A DNA stretch of 35,737 nucleotides from Streptomyces chryseus (GTDB taxonomy: Bacteria > Actinomycetota > Actinomycetes > Streptomycetales > Streptomycetaceae): the NCBI RefSeq assembly GCF_014650755.1, contig NZ_BMVO01000037.1:1-35737 (forward strand), given 5' to 3'. Made by a program: the position numbers and the translations under genes. The notes under the pieces are model-generated. The model was not told the DNA's origin, did no database searches, and was given only the letters and a program-made list of their open reading frames with translations. Shown here in pieces: positions 1 through 8,461 of the stretch; within the stretch, counting starts at the first letter, position 1, and each line of letters begins with the position of its first letter.

Positions 1-109
1 CCTCGGCCAGCCGCTCCAGCAGGCTCGGGACCTCCTTTGACACGACCTCGGGATGCTCGCGGAGTTGGTCAAGGGCAGGCGGAATCAGCGATGATGCTTC
101 GGCAGGCAC
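1..109 (-). CDS. N-terminal piece of an unknown protein (runs off window)
   Basis: Reading leftwards from a GTG at 109, the frame is open to the window edge. It gives 36 residues starting VPAEASSLIPPALDQLREHP, with a high G/C third-position pattern and an amphipathic, helical look. A GGAAG lies about five bases upstream of the GTG and could be a ribosome-binding site. An in-frame TGA lies at 125-127, so the start cannot be much further upstream. I do not recognise the family. It could equally be an internal scrap of a larger gene. Confidence 0.3.
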   Translation of the reverse strand, partial: MPAEASSLIPPALDQLREHPEVVSKEVPSLLERLAE

Positions 110-739
110 GGTCTTCCACTCGGGTCACGGGGCGTAGAGAACTCCATGATCTTGGAAGCCCGTGCCTGTACTGCGTCCCGCCCCCACTGGCTGCGACTGG
201 TACACGTAGTCCTGGATGACGGCGTCTATGCCTCGACCGGCGGTCAGCCCACCCCCGGGGGGGCACGCCCACTTGGCCGGCCGGGCTGGCAACTGCCAGC
301 GGCTATCGGTCCGTGTGCGAGGCCGACAATCCGTCCACTCTGCGGACCCTGCTCGCGACTGCGCTCGAGGCTCCCTGCCCCGTTTTCATCCGGTGCCCTG
401 TACAGCCGGACTCCGCCCCGCCTGGCAGGCGCATCTCACAGGATCTTCCGGGCATCGCGACGCGCTTCTCGGAATTCGTCAGGGCTCGCGGTACCGCGGT
501 CAGCGTGTAGTCCACCTGCCGCCTCCATGCGTGTGACCCGATACCGCTGTTGAAAGGCGCGCGCGACCGTGCTGGGCGTGCCGCGCTCTGCCACGGGTCC
601 CGTGTGGGTGACGCGCTAGTGGATCCCCCGGCCGCGCAGGCGGAGCGGTAAGAGCGGACAGTCCAGATCCTGAAAGAAGCAACGGTCTTCTTCGAGGGGG
701 CGACGTGACGCATGTCAACGAACAAGTTGGGATAGCACA
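110..739. other. No intact gene; IS3 orfA scrap at 661-693
   Basis: I find no convincing reading frame here. On the plus strand, 661-693 encodes VQILKEATVFF, which matches the conserved end of IS3-family OrfA proteins (normally ...NEILKAASVFFA...). A TAA lies only a few codons upstream, so only a scrap remains. The rest looks like decayed sequence. Confidence 0.4.
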
Positions 740-1387
740 ATGACGTATAATCACATCCCCCTCGGAGGTATACGGGTGTCCTACACGCCGGAGCTTGAGG
801 GTGGGGGGCATGAGTTCGGACGGGCGTTCGCTCCGTTCGTTCGGGATGTCGTGGGCCGGCCCGGCCGTCTTCTGGAGTGGTGCGCGGGGCCCGGATTCAT
901 CGGATTCTCCCTGCTGGCGGCAGGGTTGTGCGATTCCCTCGACCTGGCAGACATCAACGAGCACGCCGCGTCGGCGGTCGCTGAGACGGTGGGGGCGAAC
1001 GGCCTTGACGGGAGGGTACAGTTCCACATATCCGACTGTTTCGCGCACATACCCGCCGGGGCTTCCTGGGACCTTGTCATCGGAAACCCGCCGCACGTCA
1101 ACTCTGAGGACACGCAGACCGATTACCGGCGCAGCCACTCGCCGCTGATCTGGCAGGACAGCGACTGGGCCATCCATCGCCGCTTCTACCGCGAGGTTGG
1201 TGCGCACTTGCTGCCCGGCGGTAGCGTCGTCCTTCAGGAGAACCGTCGGTTCTCCTCGCCGGAGGACTTTACGGGGCTGATCGAGGGGTCCGGCCTCGAG
1301 GTCGTGGGGGCCTTCGACTGTGGTCCGGACTACGAGGACTACTACTTCCTGTGGTCCAGGCTGCCTGCCGTGGCCGCTGGATCGTGA
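740..1387 (+). CDS. Class I SAM-dependent methyltransferase (NPPH motif)
   Basis: This 215-residue protein has the Rossmann-type methyltransferase core. The SAM-binding motif LEWCAGPGFIGFSLL lies at about residues 45-59, an acidic strand (DLADIN) at 68-73, and the N6-adenine/HemK-type NPPH motif at 116-119. NPPH/NPPY enzymes methylate a planar nitrogen (nucleobase, glutamine amide or small molecule). The substrate cannot be read from sequence. The ATG at 740 has no clear ribosome-binding site. A GTG at 776, in frame, is preceded by GGAGG at 764-768 with good spacing and is a serious alternative start. Homologues I recall keep the GIRVSY stretch that spans residues 10-15, which favours the earlier start. 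The gene stands alone, with decayed sequence on both sides. It could be a modification enzyme for a natural product or a stray island gene. Confidence 0.75.
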   Translation: MTYNHIPLGGIRVSYTPELEGGGHEFGRAFAPFVRDVVGRPGRLLEWCAGPGFIGFSLLAAGLCDSLDLADINEHAASAVAETVGANGLDGRVQFHISDCFAHIPAGASWDLVIGNPPHVNSEDTQTDYRRSHSPLIWQDSDWAIHRRFYREVGAHLLPGGSVVLQENRRFSSPEDFTGLIEGSGLEVVGAFDCGPDYEDYYFLWSRLPAVAAGS

Positions 1388-1720
1388 ACGGGCCCTGTCC
1401 GGCGGACCCGGGGGCCATCGTCGGCGTGATCAGCGACCAGAAGACCGTGCGCGACGTTCCGCCGGGTCCTCCCGACACCGTCGCGACAACCGGGAGCCAC
1501 CCTGGGCCGGTTGCCGATCCGGCGAGGGAAAGCCTCGCTTTCTCCTGATGATCTATCAGGGAATGTGCAGGCGAACGTCACATGGGCGTCACGAGCATCG
1601 AGACATCCCCCGTAACACCCTCGGTTCACAATCATCGTTGCCACCGCGCTGTTCCCGCCGGAGGAGGCGGGCGGCGCCTGGACGATGCGAGCGTGGCCAA
1701 CTCCTGGCCTCGGGGCTCGT
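1388..1720. other. Intergenic region between convergent genes; nothing recognised
   Basis: About 330 bases separate the methyltransferase stop from the stop of the convergent minus-strand gene. I see no supported gene. Both genes end towards this stretch, but I found no strong terminator hairpin in it. Confidence 0.4.
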
Positions 1721-3040
1721 CTACCCGACTACCGTGCCGTCCTCGAGGGAGCGGTTCCATCCTTCGCTGTAGACCTTCAGCTCTTCTTCGGACAGCTGAA
1801 GGTCCCCGTGGACACGAACGGTGCTGGTGTCCCAGGGCCGGACGCCGTCGCGCGGAGTCATCAGGACTCCCAGCGTTGAGGACTCCATGGTCCTGCCCGT
1901 GCGAGAGGTCACCTCGTGGTGGCGCAGCTGCACATAAGCGGAGAAGGATGCCTGGATTTCTCGGGCGAAGCGGGTGGCGGCGCCGACGATGAGCTGACGG
2001 GTGCCACCCTCGTCGAGCTGCCTGCGGAAGCGCCACTTGACGTGCTCGTCAGGGACGTCGGGCACGTCTTCGAGCATGTCGATGAGCAGACGGCCCCACT
2101 CGGCGCGCGCCCCAACGGGCAGACGGTCGAGGTCGGACAGGACGGTATAGCGGTTGGCCTCGGCCAGATGACCGTCCAGGGGGCTGAGAGCGATGTCCTC
2201 CAGCATGATGCGCATCATCAGGTGGGCCCTGGTGCCGTCGTCGCCGGCGGGTGCCTGCGGCAGCTGGGGCGTGGAGAACAGCGTGCCGCCCGGCCCTACG
2301 AGGTCGGTGTCGATCTCCTTCGGCGGTGCGGCGGCGTCCGCTGCCGCGAACTCGTAGTAGCGCACCGGCTCCTCGCCGAGTGGAATCGGCGGTTCGGCGG
2401 CAGCGCGGAAAAGGTAGTCGAGAACAGCGGTGGTGGAGCGCAACTGGTCGAACAGGAAGTCCCAGTCGCGACGGGTCAGCGCGATCGACGGCATTCCGAT
2501 CGGCTGCCACGTGGCTACGGTGCCCTGAGGGACGCCGGGGTGATCCAGCAGGAAGACCGCGATCCACTCGTAGTCGTTGCCGTCGACCCTCATGACCCGC
2601 CCGCGGCCGTTGACCATGTCGGCCGGCACGAGGTGCAGCTGCCGCACGGATCCTTTGGCCTGGCTCATCGCCTTGGCCGCCACCTTCTGGATCCAGTTGA
2701 CCTCCAGCGCGTCCGGCTTAGGCTTGATGGTGCGGGCCTTGACCTGCACAGCGGCGCCACGGCGGCCGGCGAGGAGGAGCCGGTCGCCCTGCTCACGCCG
2801 GCCTGATCCCTTGATCGCGTGCCCGGCCTGCTGGAACACGAAGTCGGGCAGGCCCCAGGTGGCTGCCGCTTCCTCGGCGGCCGTGCCGTGCTCGATGTGA
2901 GCAGGCAGTGGCAGGGCCGGGGGTATACGACGCATGTGGGGCCCGCTGGGCGTGTCGATGATGAGCGTCAGGGCGGTGGGGTCCTCCTCTTCGAGGAAGC
3001 GCCACAGCCCCGATGCCGGATGTTCTGTCATGGCGTTCAT
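1721..3040 (-). CDS. Orphan protein with PD-(D/E)XK nuclease-like motif
   Basis: This is a soluble protein of 439 residues. Near residues 80-103 it reads REQGD...AAVQVKAR. An acidic GD followed about a dozen residues later by a strand ending in QxK is the layout of the restriction-endonuclease-like (PD-(D/E)XK) fold, here D86 and Q99-x-K101. The remaining ~330 residues are a mixed alpha/beta region that I do not recognise. The start could be M1 (3040) or M4 (3031). Neither has a clear ribosome-binding site, so the transcript may be leaderless. The gene lies upstream of the arsenic cluster on the same strand, about 50 bases before the arsO stop in genome order, but nothing links it to arsenic. 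A nuclease or a nuclease-fold binding protein are both possible. The catalytic reading is inference. Confidence 0.6.
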   Translation of the reverse strand: MNAMTEHPASGLWRFLEEEDPTALTLIIDTPSGPHMRRIPPALPLPAHIEHGTAAEEAAATWGLPDFVFQQAGHAIKGSGRREQGDRLLLAGRRGAAVQVKARTIKPKPDALEVNWIQKVAAKAMSQAKGSVRQLHLVPADMVNGRGRVMRVDGNDYEWIAVFLLDHPGVPQGTVATWQPIGMPSIALTRRDWDFLFDQLRSTTAVLDYLFRAAAEPPIPLGEEPVRYYEFAAADAAAPPKEIDTDLVGPGGTLFSTPQLPQAPAGDDGTRAHLMMRIMLEDIALSPLDGHLAEANRYTVLSDLDRLPVGARAEWGRLLIDMLEDVPDVPDEHVKWRFRRQLDEGGTRQLIVGAATRFAREIQASFSAYVQLRHHEVTSRTGRTMESSTLGVLMTPRDGVRPWDTSTVRVHGDLQLSEEELKVYSEGWNRSLEDGTVVG

Positions 3041-3091
3041 TAGACGTGACCGTCTGCCGCCATCGTCCGGAATCTTTCGCCTTCCCCTTTG

Positions 3092-4147
3092 TCAGGGCAG
3101 GAGTTGGGCGATCTCCCGGGCGGCGTCTCGGGCGGGGCGGCCGACACCGATGAGGGTGGCGGAGGCGGGGCCGGTCCAGTCGCCGTAACCGAGCAGATGC
3201 AGGCGGGATTCGCCGAGCGCCCGCGTGCCCGCCGTAGGGATGTGGCCGCGGGGTCCGCGCAGGCCGAGCGGCGCGAGATGCGAAAGCGAGGGGCGGAAGC
3301 CGGTGCACCAGACAATCACGTCGGCCTCCGCCCGGGTGCCGTCGGCCCACTCCACCCCGGTCGCGGTGATGCGGGTGAACATCGGCTGGGCCTTGAGAAG
3401 TCCTGCGTCATGGGCTTCGCGTACGGGCGGGACGGCGACGATGTCGCCGAGCGAGGCGACGCCTGCGGTGTCGGTGCCGCCTGCGTCGAGGGCGCGGCGG
3501 CGGGCAGTCGCCGCGTCGAAGAGGGCACGGCCGTCGATGTCGTCGGCGAGGTAGCGCGGTTCGCGGAGGGTGGCCCAGGTCAGGTCGGTGTCGTAGGCGA
3601 GGTCGGCGGCGACTTGGGCGCCGGAATTACCGCCGCCAACGACGATCACCCGCTGTCCGGCGAGGTCGGCCGGGCTGCGGTACTCGACGGTGTGAAGCTG
3701 GGTGCCCCTGAACCCCGTACGGCCGGGGACCGCGGGCAGGAAGGGGCGCCACCAGGTGCCGGTGGCGCTGATGACCGTACGGGCCCGCCAAGAACCTGCG
3801 TCCGTCTCGACCCGCAGGAACGCGCCGTCGCGGTGGACGGCTTGGACGCGCACGGGCCGCACGACGGGGAACTCGTATCGCTTCTCGTAGTCCGTGAGGT
3901 ACGAGACGACGTGCGCCGCGTCCGGGTACGTCTGCCCGGACTGCGGCGGCATGAGGCGGCCGGGCAGGGAGGAGAAGGCGGCCGGGGAGAAGAGGTGGAG
4001 GGAGTCCCAGGTGTGCTGCCAAGCGCCGCCCGGGGACGTCTGGGCGTCCAGGATCACGAAGTCAAGGCCGAGGCGGCGCAGGTGATAGCCGGCGGCGAGC
4101 CCGGCTTGCCCGCCGCCGATGACGACTGCGTCGAGATCCTTGCTCAT
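3092..4147 (-). CDS. arsO: ArsO-type flavin monooxygenase of the ars cluster
   Basis: This 351-residue FAD/NAD(P)H oxidoreductase carries the FAD dinucleotide motif GGGQAG at residues 11-16 and a second Rossmann motif, VVGGGNSGAQ, at about 169-178. An ATG motif region (VISATGTWW) falls between them, the pattern of class B flavin monooxygenases. ArsO proteins are found next to arsenite efflux genes in Streptomyces. The exact reaction is not settled, and an oxidation of arsenic species is the usual proposal. The frame is open further upstream, but the ATG at 4147 gives a family-like N-terminus (MSKDLDAVVIGGGQAG) and follows AGAGGG and AGGA purine runs. It is the last gene of the acr3-side operon. 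A 13-bp hairpin separates it from acr3, so it may be expressed less than the genes before it. Confidence 0.88.
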   Translation of the reverse strand: MSKDLDAVVIGGGQAGLAAGYHLRRLGLDFVILDAQTSPGGAWQHTWDSLHLFSPAAFSSLPGRLMPPQSGQTYPDAAHVVSYLTDYEKRYEFPVVRPVRVQAVHRDGAFLRVETDAGSWRARTVISATGTWWRPFLPAVPGRTGFRGTQLHTVEYRSPADLAGQRVIVVGGGNSGAQVAADLAYDTDLTWATLREPRYLADDIDGRALFDAATARRRALDAGGTDTAGVASLGDIVAVPPVREAHDAGLLKAQPMFTRITATGVEWADGTRAEADVIVWCTGFRPSLSHLAPLGLRGPRGHIPTAGTRALGESRLHLLGYGDWTGPASATLIGVGRPARDAAREIAQLLP

Positions 4148-4169
4148 TCCTGAGTCCCTCTTCCCCATG

Positions 4170-4201
4170 CGGCTGCCCCGCTTCGTGCAGCGGGGCAGCC
4201 G
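4170..4201 (-). terminator. Hairpin between acr3 and arsO (attenuator or terminator)
   Basis: A perfect 13-bp stem (CGGCTGCCCCGCT with its complement) and a six-base loop lie 20 bases past the acr3 stop and 23 bases before the arsO ATG. There is no long T run, so termination is probably partial. It would lower arsO relative to acr3. Confidence 0.6.
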
Positions 4202-4220
4202 GGTGATGCCGTGCGGCGTC

Positions 4221-5324
4221 TTACTTCTCCTGGGCGCTTGTGAGCGCCGGGGCGGCGAACTTCTTGCGCCAGGCCAGCGACACGTAGACAAGCGCCACCA
4301 GGACGGGAACCTCGATCAGCGGGCCGACGACGCCCGACAGGGCCTGGCCGGAGGTGACGCCGAAGGTGGCGATGGCGACCGCGATGGCCAGCTCGAAGTT
4401 GTTGCCCGCCGCGGTGAAGGCAAGGGTCGCGGTGCGGTCGTAGTTCAGACCGATGGCCTTGCCGAGCAGGAAGGTGCCGAACCACATGAGGGCGAAGTAC
4501 ACGAGGAGCGGGAGCGCGATGCGGGCCACGTCCAGCGGCTGCGAGGTGATGGTCTTCCCCTGGAGGGCGAAGAGGATGACGATCGTGAACAGCAGGCCGT
4601 AGAGCGCCCAGGGGCCGATCTTCGGCAGGAACTTCGTCTCGTAGCTCTCGCGGCCCATCTTCCGCTCGCCGAAGCGGCGGGTCAGGAACCCGGCCAGCAG
4701 CGGGACACCGAGGAAGATGACGACGTTCAGGGCGATCTTCCACATCGAGATGTCGAGGTTCTCGCCGTCGCCCAGGCCGAGCCAGCCGGGCAGCAGATCC
4801 AGGTAGAGCCAGCCGAGCAGGCCGAATGCGATGACCTGGAAGACCGAGTTCAGGGCGACGAGGACGGCGGCGGCTTCGCGGTCGCCGCAGGCCAGGTCGT
4901 TCCAGATGATGACCATGGCGATGCAGCGCGCGAGGCCGACGATGATCAGTCCGGTGCGGTACTCGGGCAGGTCGGGAAGGAAGATCCAGGCGAGGGCGAA
5001 CATGATCGCGGGGCCGGCGATCCAGTTGATGACCAGCGACGAGATCATGAGCTTCTTGTCGCCGGTGACCGCGTCGAGCTTGTCGTAGCGGACCTTGGCC
5101 AGCACCGGGTACATCATGATCAGCAGGCCGACGGCGATGGGCAGGGAGATGCCGCCGATCTCGACCTTGGCGAGGGCGTCGTTCAGACCGGGGATCAGGC
5201 GGCCGAGGCCGAGGCCCAGGGCCATGGCGAGCAGGATCCATACGGCGAGGAAGCGGTCGAGGGTCGACAGCTTCTGGACGACCGAGGCGTCCTCGGTAGT
5301 CGCGGGTGCTTGCGTGGGGGTCAC
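4221..5324 (-). CDS. acr3: ACR3-family arsenite efflux transporter
   Basis: This 367-residue protein has about ten predicted membrane segments. ACR3 hallmarks are visible: MMYPVLAKVRYDKL at about 70-83, and GLARCIAMVIIWNDLACGD at about 130-148 with the conserved essential cysteine (C134). It exports As(III) from the cytoplasm, driven by the proton gradient. The GTG at 5324 is chosen because it overlaps the arsR stop (GTGA) and has AGAGGG upstream. The longer open frame upstream lies inside arsR. Translation is probably coupled to arsR. Streptomyces papers often call this gene arsB, although the family is ACR3. Confidence 0.93.
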   Translation of the reverse strand: MTPTQAPATTEDASVVQKLSTLDRFLAVWILLAMALGLGLGRLIPGLNDALAKVEIGGISLPIAVGLLIMMYPVLAKVRYDKLDAVTGDKKLMISSLVINWIAGPAIMFALAWIFLPDLPEYRTGLIIVGLARCIAMVIIWNDLACGDREAAAVLVALNSVFQVIAFGLLGWLYLDLLPGWLGLGDGENLDISMWKIALNVVIFLGVPLLAGFLTRRFGERKMGRESYETKFLPKIGPWALYGLLFTIVILFALQGKTITSQPLDVARIALPLLVYFALMWFGTFLLGKAIGLNYDRTATLAFTAAGNNFELAIAVAIATFGVTSGQALSGVVGPLIEVPVLVALVYVSLAWRKKFAAPALTSAQEK

Positions 5325-5629
5325 GGACAGGCCCTCTTGTTTTCGGCGGCGGTACGAGCGGAGGCGGCCAGCTCGGTGAACTGGCCGGCGAGCTGGGCGA
5401 TGACGTCCGGGCGCAGCTTGTAGTAGGTGAAGCGCCCGCACGGCTCCGTCTCCACCACCCCGGCCTCGCGCAGCACGCGCAGGTGGTTGGAGAGGTTCGT
5501 CTGCTTGGCGCCGGTCTCTTCGACCAGGTGCGTGGTGCAGAGCGTCTCGTGGGCGAGCAGGGTCACGATCTGGAGCCTGAGCGGATCGGCCAGCACCCGG
5601 ATCAGTTCAGTGTCGACTGACGTCATCAT
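5321..5629 (-). CDS. arsR: ArsR/SmtB-family arsenic-responsive repressor
   Basis: This is a 102-residue winged-helix repressor. The recognition helix region, TGAKQTNLSNHLRVLREAGV, spans about residues 39-58, followed by the beta-wing ETEPCGRFTYYKL. The classic E. coli metal site ELCVCDL is replaced here by TLCTTHL, so only one of its cysteines (C31) is kept. Other cysteines are C64 in the wing and C101 near the C-terminus. Actinobacterial ArsRs are known to use non-classical cysteine sets. It is the first gene of the arsR-acr3-arsO operon and would repress itself and the divergent arsC-arsT operon from the shared intergenic region. Confidence 0.93.
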   Translation of the reverse strand: MMTSVDTELIRVLADPLRLQIVTLLAHETLCTTHLVEETGAKQTNLSNHLRVLREAGVVETEPCGRFTYYKLRPDVIAQLAGQFTELAASARTAAENKRACP

Positions 5630-5721
5630 GGGCTGATACTGTCACATCAGTGGCGGCTGACGCCACCGGGTGCTGATGTCATGTGCGCCTGATTCCGTCG
5701 TGAGACAAGAGAGACCTCCTG
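5630..5721. promoter_or_regulatory. Divergent ars promoter/operator region
   Basis: This 92-bp gap separates divergent arsR and arsC. It holds a nested set of inverted repeats built on CTGAT. CTGAT (5633-5637) pairs with ATCAG (5646-5650). ACATCAG (5644-5650) pairs with CTGATGT (5673-5679). A TGGCG/CGCCA hairpin (5651-5665) sits in the middle. Further CTGAT copies lie at 5689 and 5716. Dyads of this kind between divergent ars genes are the expected ArsR binding site. Exact promoter boxes are not clear by eye. Confidence 0.65.
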
Positions 5722-6135
5722 ATGTCCGAGAAGCCCTCTGTGCTGTTCGTCTGTGTCCACAACGCCGGCCGCTCCCAGATGGCCGCCGCCTGGCTCAGCC
5801 ACCTGGCCGGAGACCGCGTCGAGGTCCGCTCGGCGGGATCCAACCCCGGCAAGGCCGTGAACCCGGCAGCCGTCGAGGCCATGGCCGAGGTCGGCATCGA
5901 CATCTCCGCCCAGACCCCGAAGATCCTCACCGTCGACGCCGTCAAGGAGTCCGACGTCTGCATCACGATGGGCTGCGGCGACACCTGCCCCGTCTTCCCC
6001 GGCAAGCGCTACCTCGACTGGCAGCTCGAGGACCCGGCCGGCCAGGGCGTCGAGGCCGTTCGCCCCATCCGCGACGAGATCAAGGTCCTCATCGAGGGCC
6101 TGATCAAGGAGATCGCGCCCGAGGCCGCCAAGTGA
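5722..6135 (+). CDS. arsC: Arsenate reductase, thioredoxin-coupled LMW-PTP type
   Basis: This 137-residue enzyme reduces arsenate to arsenite for export by Acr3. The phosphatase P-loop C-x5-R-S is at C11-R17 (CVHNAGRS). The redox relay cysteines are C80, C85 and C89 (VCITMGCGDTC), and a DP pair at 104-105 supplies the acid. This is the S. aureus pI258 / thioredoxin-dependent class rather than the glutaredoxin class. The following gene is a thioredoxin reductase and overlaps by four bases (GTGA), so the electron supply is encoded in the same operon. A purine run (AAGAGAGA) precedes the ATG. Confidence 0.95.
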   Translation: MSEKPSVLFVCVHNAGRSQMAAAWLSHLAGDRVEVRSAGSNPGKAVNPAAVEAMAEVGIDISAQTPKILTVDAVKESDVCITMGCGDTCPVFPGKRYLDWQLEDPAGQGVEAVRPIRDEIKVLIEGLIKEIAPEAAK

Positions 6136-7124
6136 GCGCTGACACCGACGTACGCAACGTCATCGTCATAGGCTCCGGCCCCGCCGGCTACACCGCCGCC
6201 CTGTACGCCGCCCGAGCGCAGCTCAGGCCCTTGCTGTTCGGCAGCTCCATCTTTGTCGGCGGATCCCTGACGACCACCACCGAAGTCGAGAACTTCCCCG
6301 GCTTCCCCGAAGGCGTCGACGGCCCCGTCCTCATGGAGAACATGCGGGCCCAGGCGGAGAAGTTCGGCGCCGAGATGATCGACGACGACATCATCTCCGT
6401 CAGCCTGACCGGCGACATCAAGGAAGTCACCGACTCCGAGGGCACCGTCCACCGCGCCAGGGCCGTGATCGTCGCGACCGGCTCGTCCTACCGCAAGCTC
6501 GGCCTGCCGAACGAGGACGCCCTCTCCGGCCGCGGCGTGTCCTGGTGCGCCACCTGCGACGGGTTCTTCTTCCGCGACCGCGACATCGTGGTCGTCGGCG
6601 GCGGCGACACCGCCATGGAGGAAGCCACCTTCCTCACCCGCTTCGCCAAGTCCGTCACCGTCGTCCACCGGCGCTCCACCCTGCGGGCCTCGCAGGTCAT
6701 GCAGAACCGCGCCTTCGCCGACGACAAGATCTCCTTCGCCTTCGACAGCGAGATCGCCGAGATCAAGGAAGAGGGCGGCATGCTCTCCGGCCTGACCCTG
6801 CGCGACGTCATCACCGGCAGGACCCGCGACCTCGACGCCACCGGGCTGTTCATCGCGATCGGCCACGACCCCCGCAGCGAGCTCTTCAAGGGCCAGCTGG
6901 AGCTGGACGACGAGGGCTACCTCAAGGTCGAGGCCCCCTCGACGCGTACGAACATCCCCGGCGTCTTCGCCGCCGGCGACGTCGTCGACCACACCTACCG
7001 CCAGGCCATCACCGCCGCCGGCTCCGGCTGCACAGCCGCCCTGGACACCGAACGCTACCTCTCCACCCTCAACGACCAAGCCTCCAATCCCACACAGCCG
7101 AAAGCAGCCTCGGCCGCGATCTGA
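6132..7124 (+). CDS. arsT: Thioredoxin reductase of the ars cluster
   Basis: This is a 330-residue FAD/NADPH flavoprotein. The FAD motif GSGPAG is at 14-19, the redox disulfide CATC at C139-C142, the NADPH motif VVGGGDTAMEEA just after it, and the C-terminal FAD motif GVFAAGDV. It passes electrons from NADPH to thioredoxin and so supports ArsC. The GTG at 6132 overlaps the arsC stop as GTGA, which decides the start. In Streptomyces plasmid-borne ars clusters this gene has been named arsT. A TrxB-type role outside arsenic metabolism is possible. No thioredoxin gene is present, so it must use the host one. Confidence 0.93.
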   Translation: MSADTDVRNVIVIGSGPAGYTAALYAARAQLRPLLFGSSIFVGGSLTTTTEVENFPGFPEGVDGPVLMENMRAQAEKFGAEMIDDDIISVSLTGDIKEVTDSEGTVHRARAVIVATGSSYRKLGLPNEDALSGRGVSWCATCDGFFFRDRDIVVVGGGDTAMEEATFLTRFAKSVTVVHRRSTLRASQVMQNRAFADDKISFAFDSEIAEIKEEGGMLSGLTLRDVITGRTRDLDATGLFIAIGHDPRSELFKGQLELDDEGYLKVEAPSTRTNIPGVFAAGDVVDHTYRQAITAAGSGCTAALDTERYLSTLNDQASNPTQPKAASAAI

Positions 7125-7525
7125 ACGCCGATGGCCATGACACCAGGAGATGTCGCGGGCCCGGCGGGCGAGGCCCCAGCGCTCCGTTGGAAGTCCGTGC
7201 AGTCAACGAACTGAAAATGGAAGATCGCGATGGCACGCATCCGGATCGCAGTCATCTCGATCTCCGGTTGCGCCGTTGTCAGGCAAAGCAGTCTCCTAGC
7301 CGGCCGACACGGCGCCGAACGTTCGTGATCTTCCCCTGCTTCAACCCCCAGCAGAGCCCGCCTCTCGCGCCGGCCCGGCTGCCACTCGGTCGGCAATCGA
7401 AGAAGCGCTCGGCGGGAACGACCCGCCGAGCGCCTGACCTGACCGAAACGACCTGGTGTTGCAACGCCCCCTCGAAGCCACCGTCGGTCACGGGGGCGCT
7501 GTACGACTGGTCCCCGGTGTACGGA
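7125..7525. other. Gap between convergent operons
   Basis: About 400 bases lie between the arsT stop and the stop of the convergent HTH gene. I see no supported gene. The only clear element is the hairpin at 7405-7433. Confidence 0.5.
7405..7433. terminator. Bidirectional terminator hairpin
   Basis: GCGCTCGGCGGG and its perfect complement form a 12-bp stem with a five-base loop. It lies between convergent transcription units, where a two-way terminator is expected. There is no strong T tract, which is common in Streptomyces. Confidence 0.65.
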
Positions 7526-8461
7526 TCAGCGAGTCATCTGAAAGACCAGGACTCCCATGGCCAGTAGGGGGATCACCACGTTGAACAGTCTGCGTATCAC
7601 CGGGATCGCCCGCATCATGACGAGCACGTCTGTGGTGACAGAGGCGGGAGGCGGCAGCGGGGGTTTCCGGTGCCGAAGCTGTGCGATCTTGATGCGGGTC
7701 ACCGTGTGGTGCCAGATCAAGGTCCGCTCCTCCTCCAGGCCGCACGCGGTCAAGAAGATGTGGAGCAGCTCGGTGGTCGGCAGTTCGTCTCCGTTGAGGA
7801 CGTGCGAGAACGTCGCGCCGGAGATTTGGTAGAAGCGTGTGCTGCGCTGCTCCAGGTCTCCCATGGTCAGTCCTTTGTCCGTGACCAGCTCTCGCATCAC
7901 GGACAAGACGTCGCCCGGTGTGGTGCACAGGGCGAGCGCGGTGTGCATGTGATCCACCGTGGGACTGGTCACGCGTTCCAGCTCGTCGCCCTGGTGGGCT
8001 TCCATGAACTGCTGGACCAGGGCGAGCAGGCCGTCGGGCTGGGCGGGGATGACAGCGTCGACCGGCGGACCGGCCCGCCGCCGAGGCCGGGTCAGCCGCA
8101 GCGGATGCGTATCGCTCCGCTCCTGGGCGCCGGTATCGGTGAGCTCGGCCTCGGCGGTCCGTGCTGCGGACTGGCGGGACTCCTCGCCTGCCGCGCGGGC
8201 CACCGCGTTGCGGTAGAGGCGCTGCCAGGAGCCCATGTCCCCGGTGAAGCCGCAGCCGCGTACGAACGCCTCCACTATCTCCCACTTCGGCACGCCGTTG
8301 CCCGACGCCGCCGTGGACAGGGCCGCGGCAGAGTAGTGCGAGCGCGCCGACAGGTCCTTGTAGGTGAGGTTGGAACCGCGTCGGAGCGCCCGCAGTTCGC
8401 GGGCGAGCTCCGCCACTTCCATGGGTGTCTCGACAGGGATCTCTTTCTCAGGACGCGCCAT
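7526..8461 (-). CDS. Tail-anchored helix-turn-helix protein
   Basis: This 311-residue protein has an XRE-like helix-turn-helix at about residues 18-65 (LARELRALRRGSNLTYKDLS then ARSHYSAAALSTAASG). A flexible, charged middle runs to about 145. A second HTH-like helical block lies at about 185-245 (LTMGDLEQRSTRFYQISGAT). A single hydrophobic segment at the extreme C-terminus (VVIPLLAMGVLVFQM) would anchor it to the membrane with the DNA-binding part in the cytoplasm. GGAGG stands six bases before the ATG. The start overlaps the end of the upstream gene by 14 bases, so they form an operon. Streptomyces encodes many HTH proteins with unknown partners. Whether it is a regulator or part of a membrane complex is open. 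Confidence 0.7.
   Translation of the reverse strand: MARPEKEIPVETPMEVAELARELRALRRGSNLTYKDLSARSHYSAAALSTAASGNGVPKWEIVEAFVRGCGFTGDMGSWQRLYRNAVARAAGEESRQSAARTAEAELTDTGAQERSDTHPLRLTRPRRRAGPPVDAVIPAQPDGLLALVQQFMEAHQGDELERVTSPTVDHMHTALALCTTPGDVLSVMRELVTDKGLTMGDLEQRSTRFYQISGATFSHVLNGDELPTTELLHIFLTACGLEEERTLIWHHTVTRIKIAQLRHRKPPLPPPASVTTDVLVMMRAIPVIRRLFNVVIPLLAMGVLVFQMTR

Noticed and set aside
4119..5423. 434-residue plus-strand frame across acr3
   Set aside because: It is antisense to a clear ACR3 transporter and its sequence is a mirror of GC-biased codons.
5670..6131. N-terminal extension of the thioredoxin reductase through arsC in another frame
   Set aside because: arsC fills this DNA with conserved catalytic residues, and the GTGA overlap sets the reductase start at 6132.
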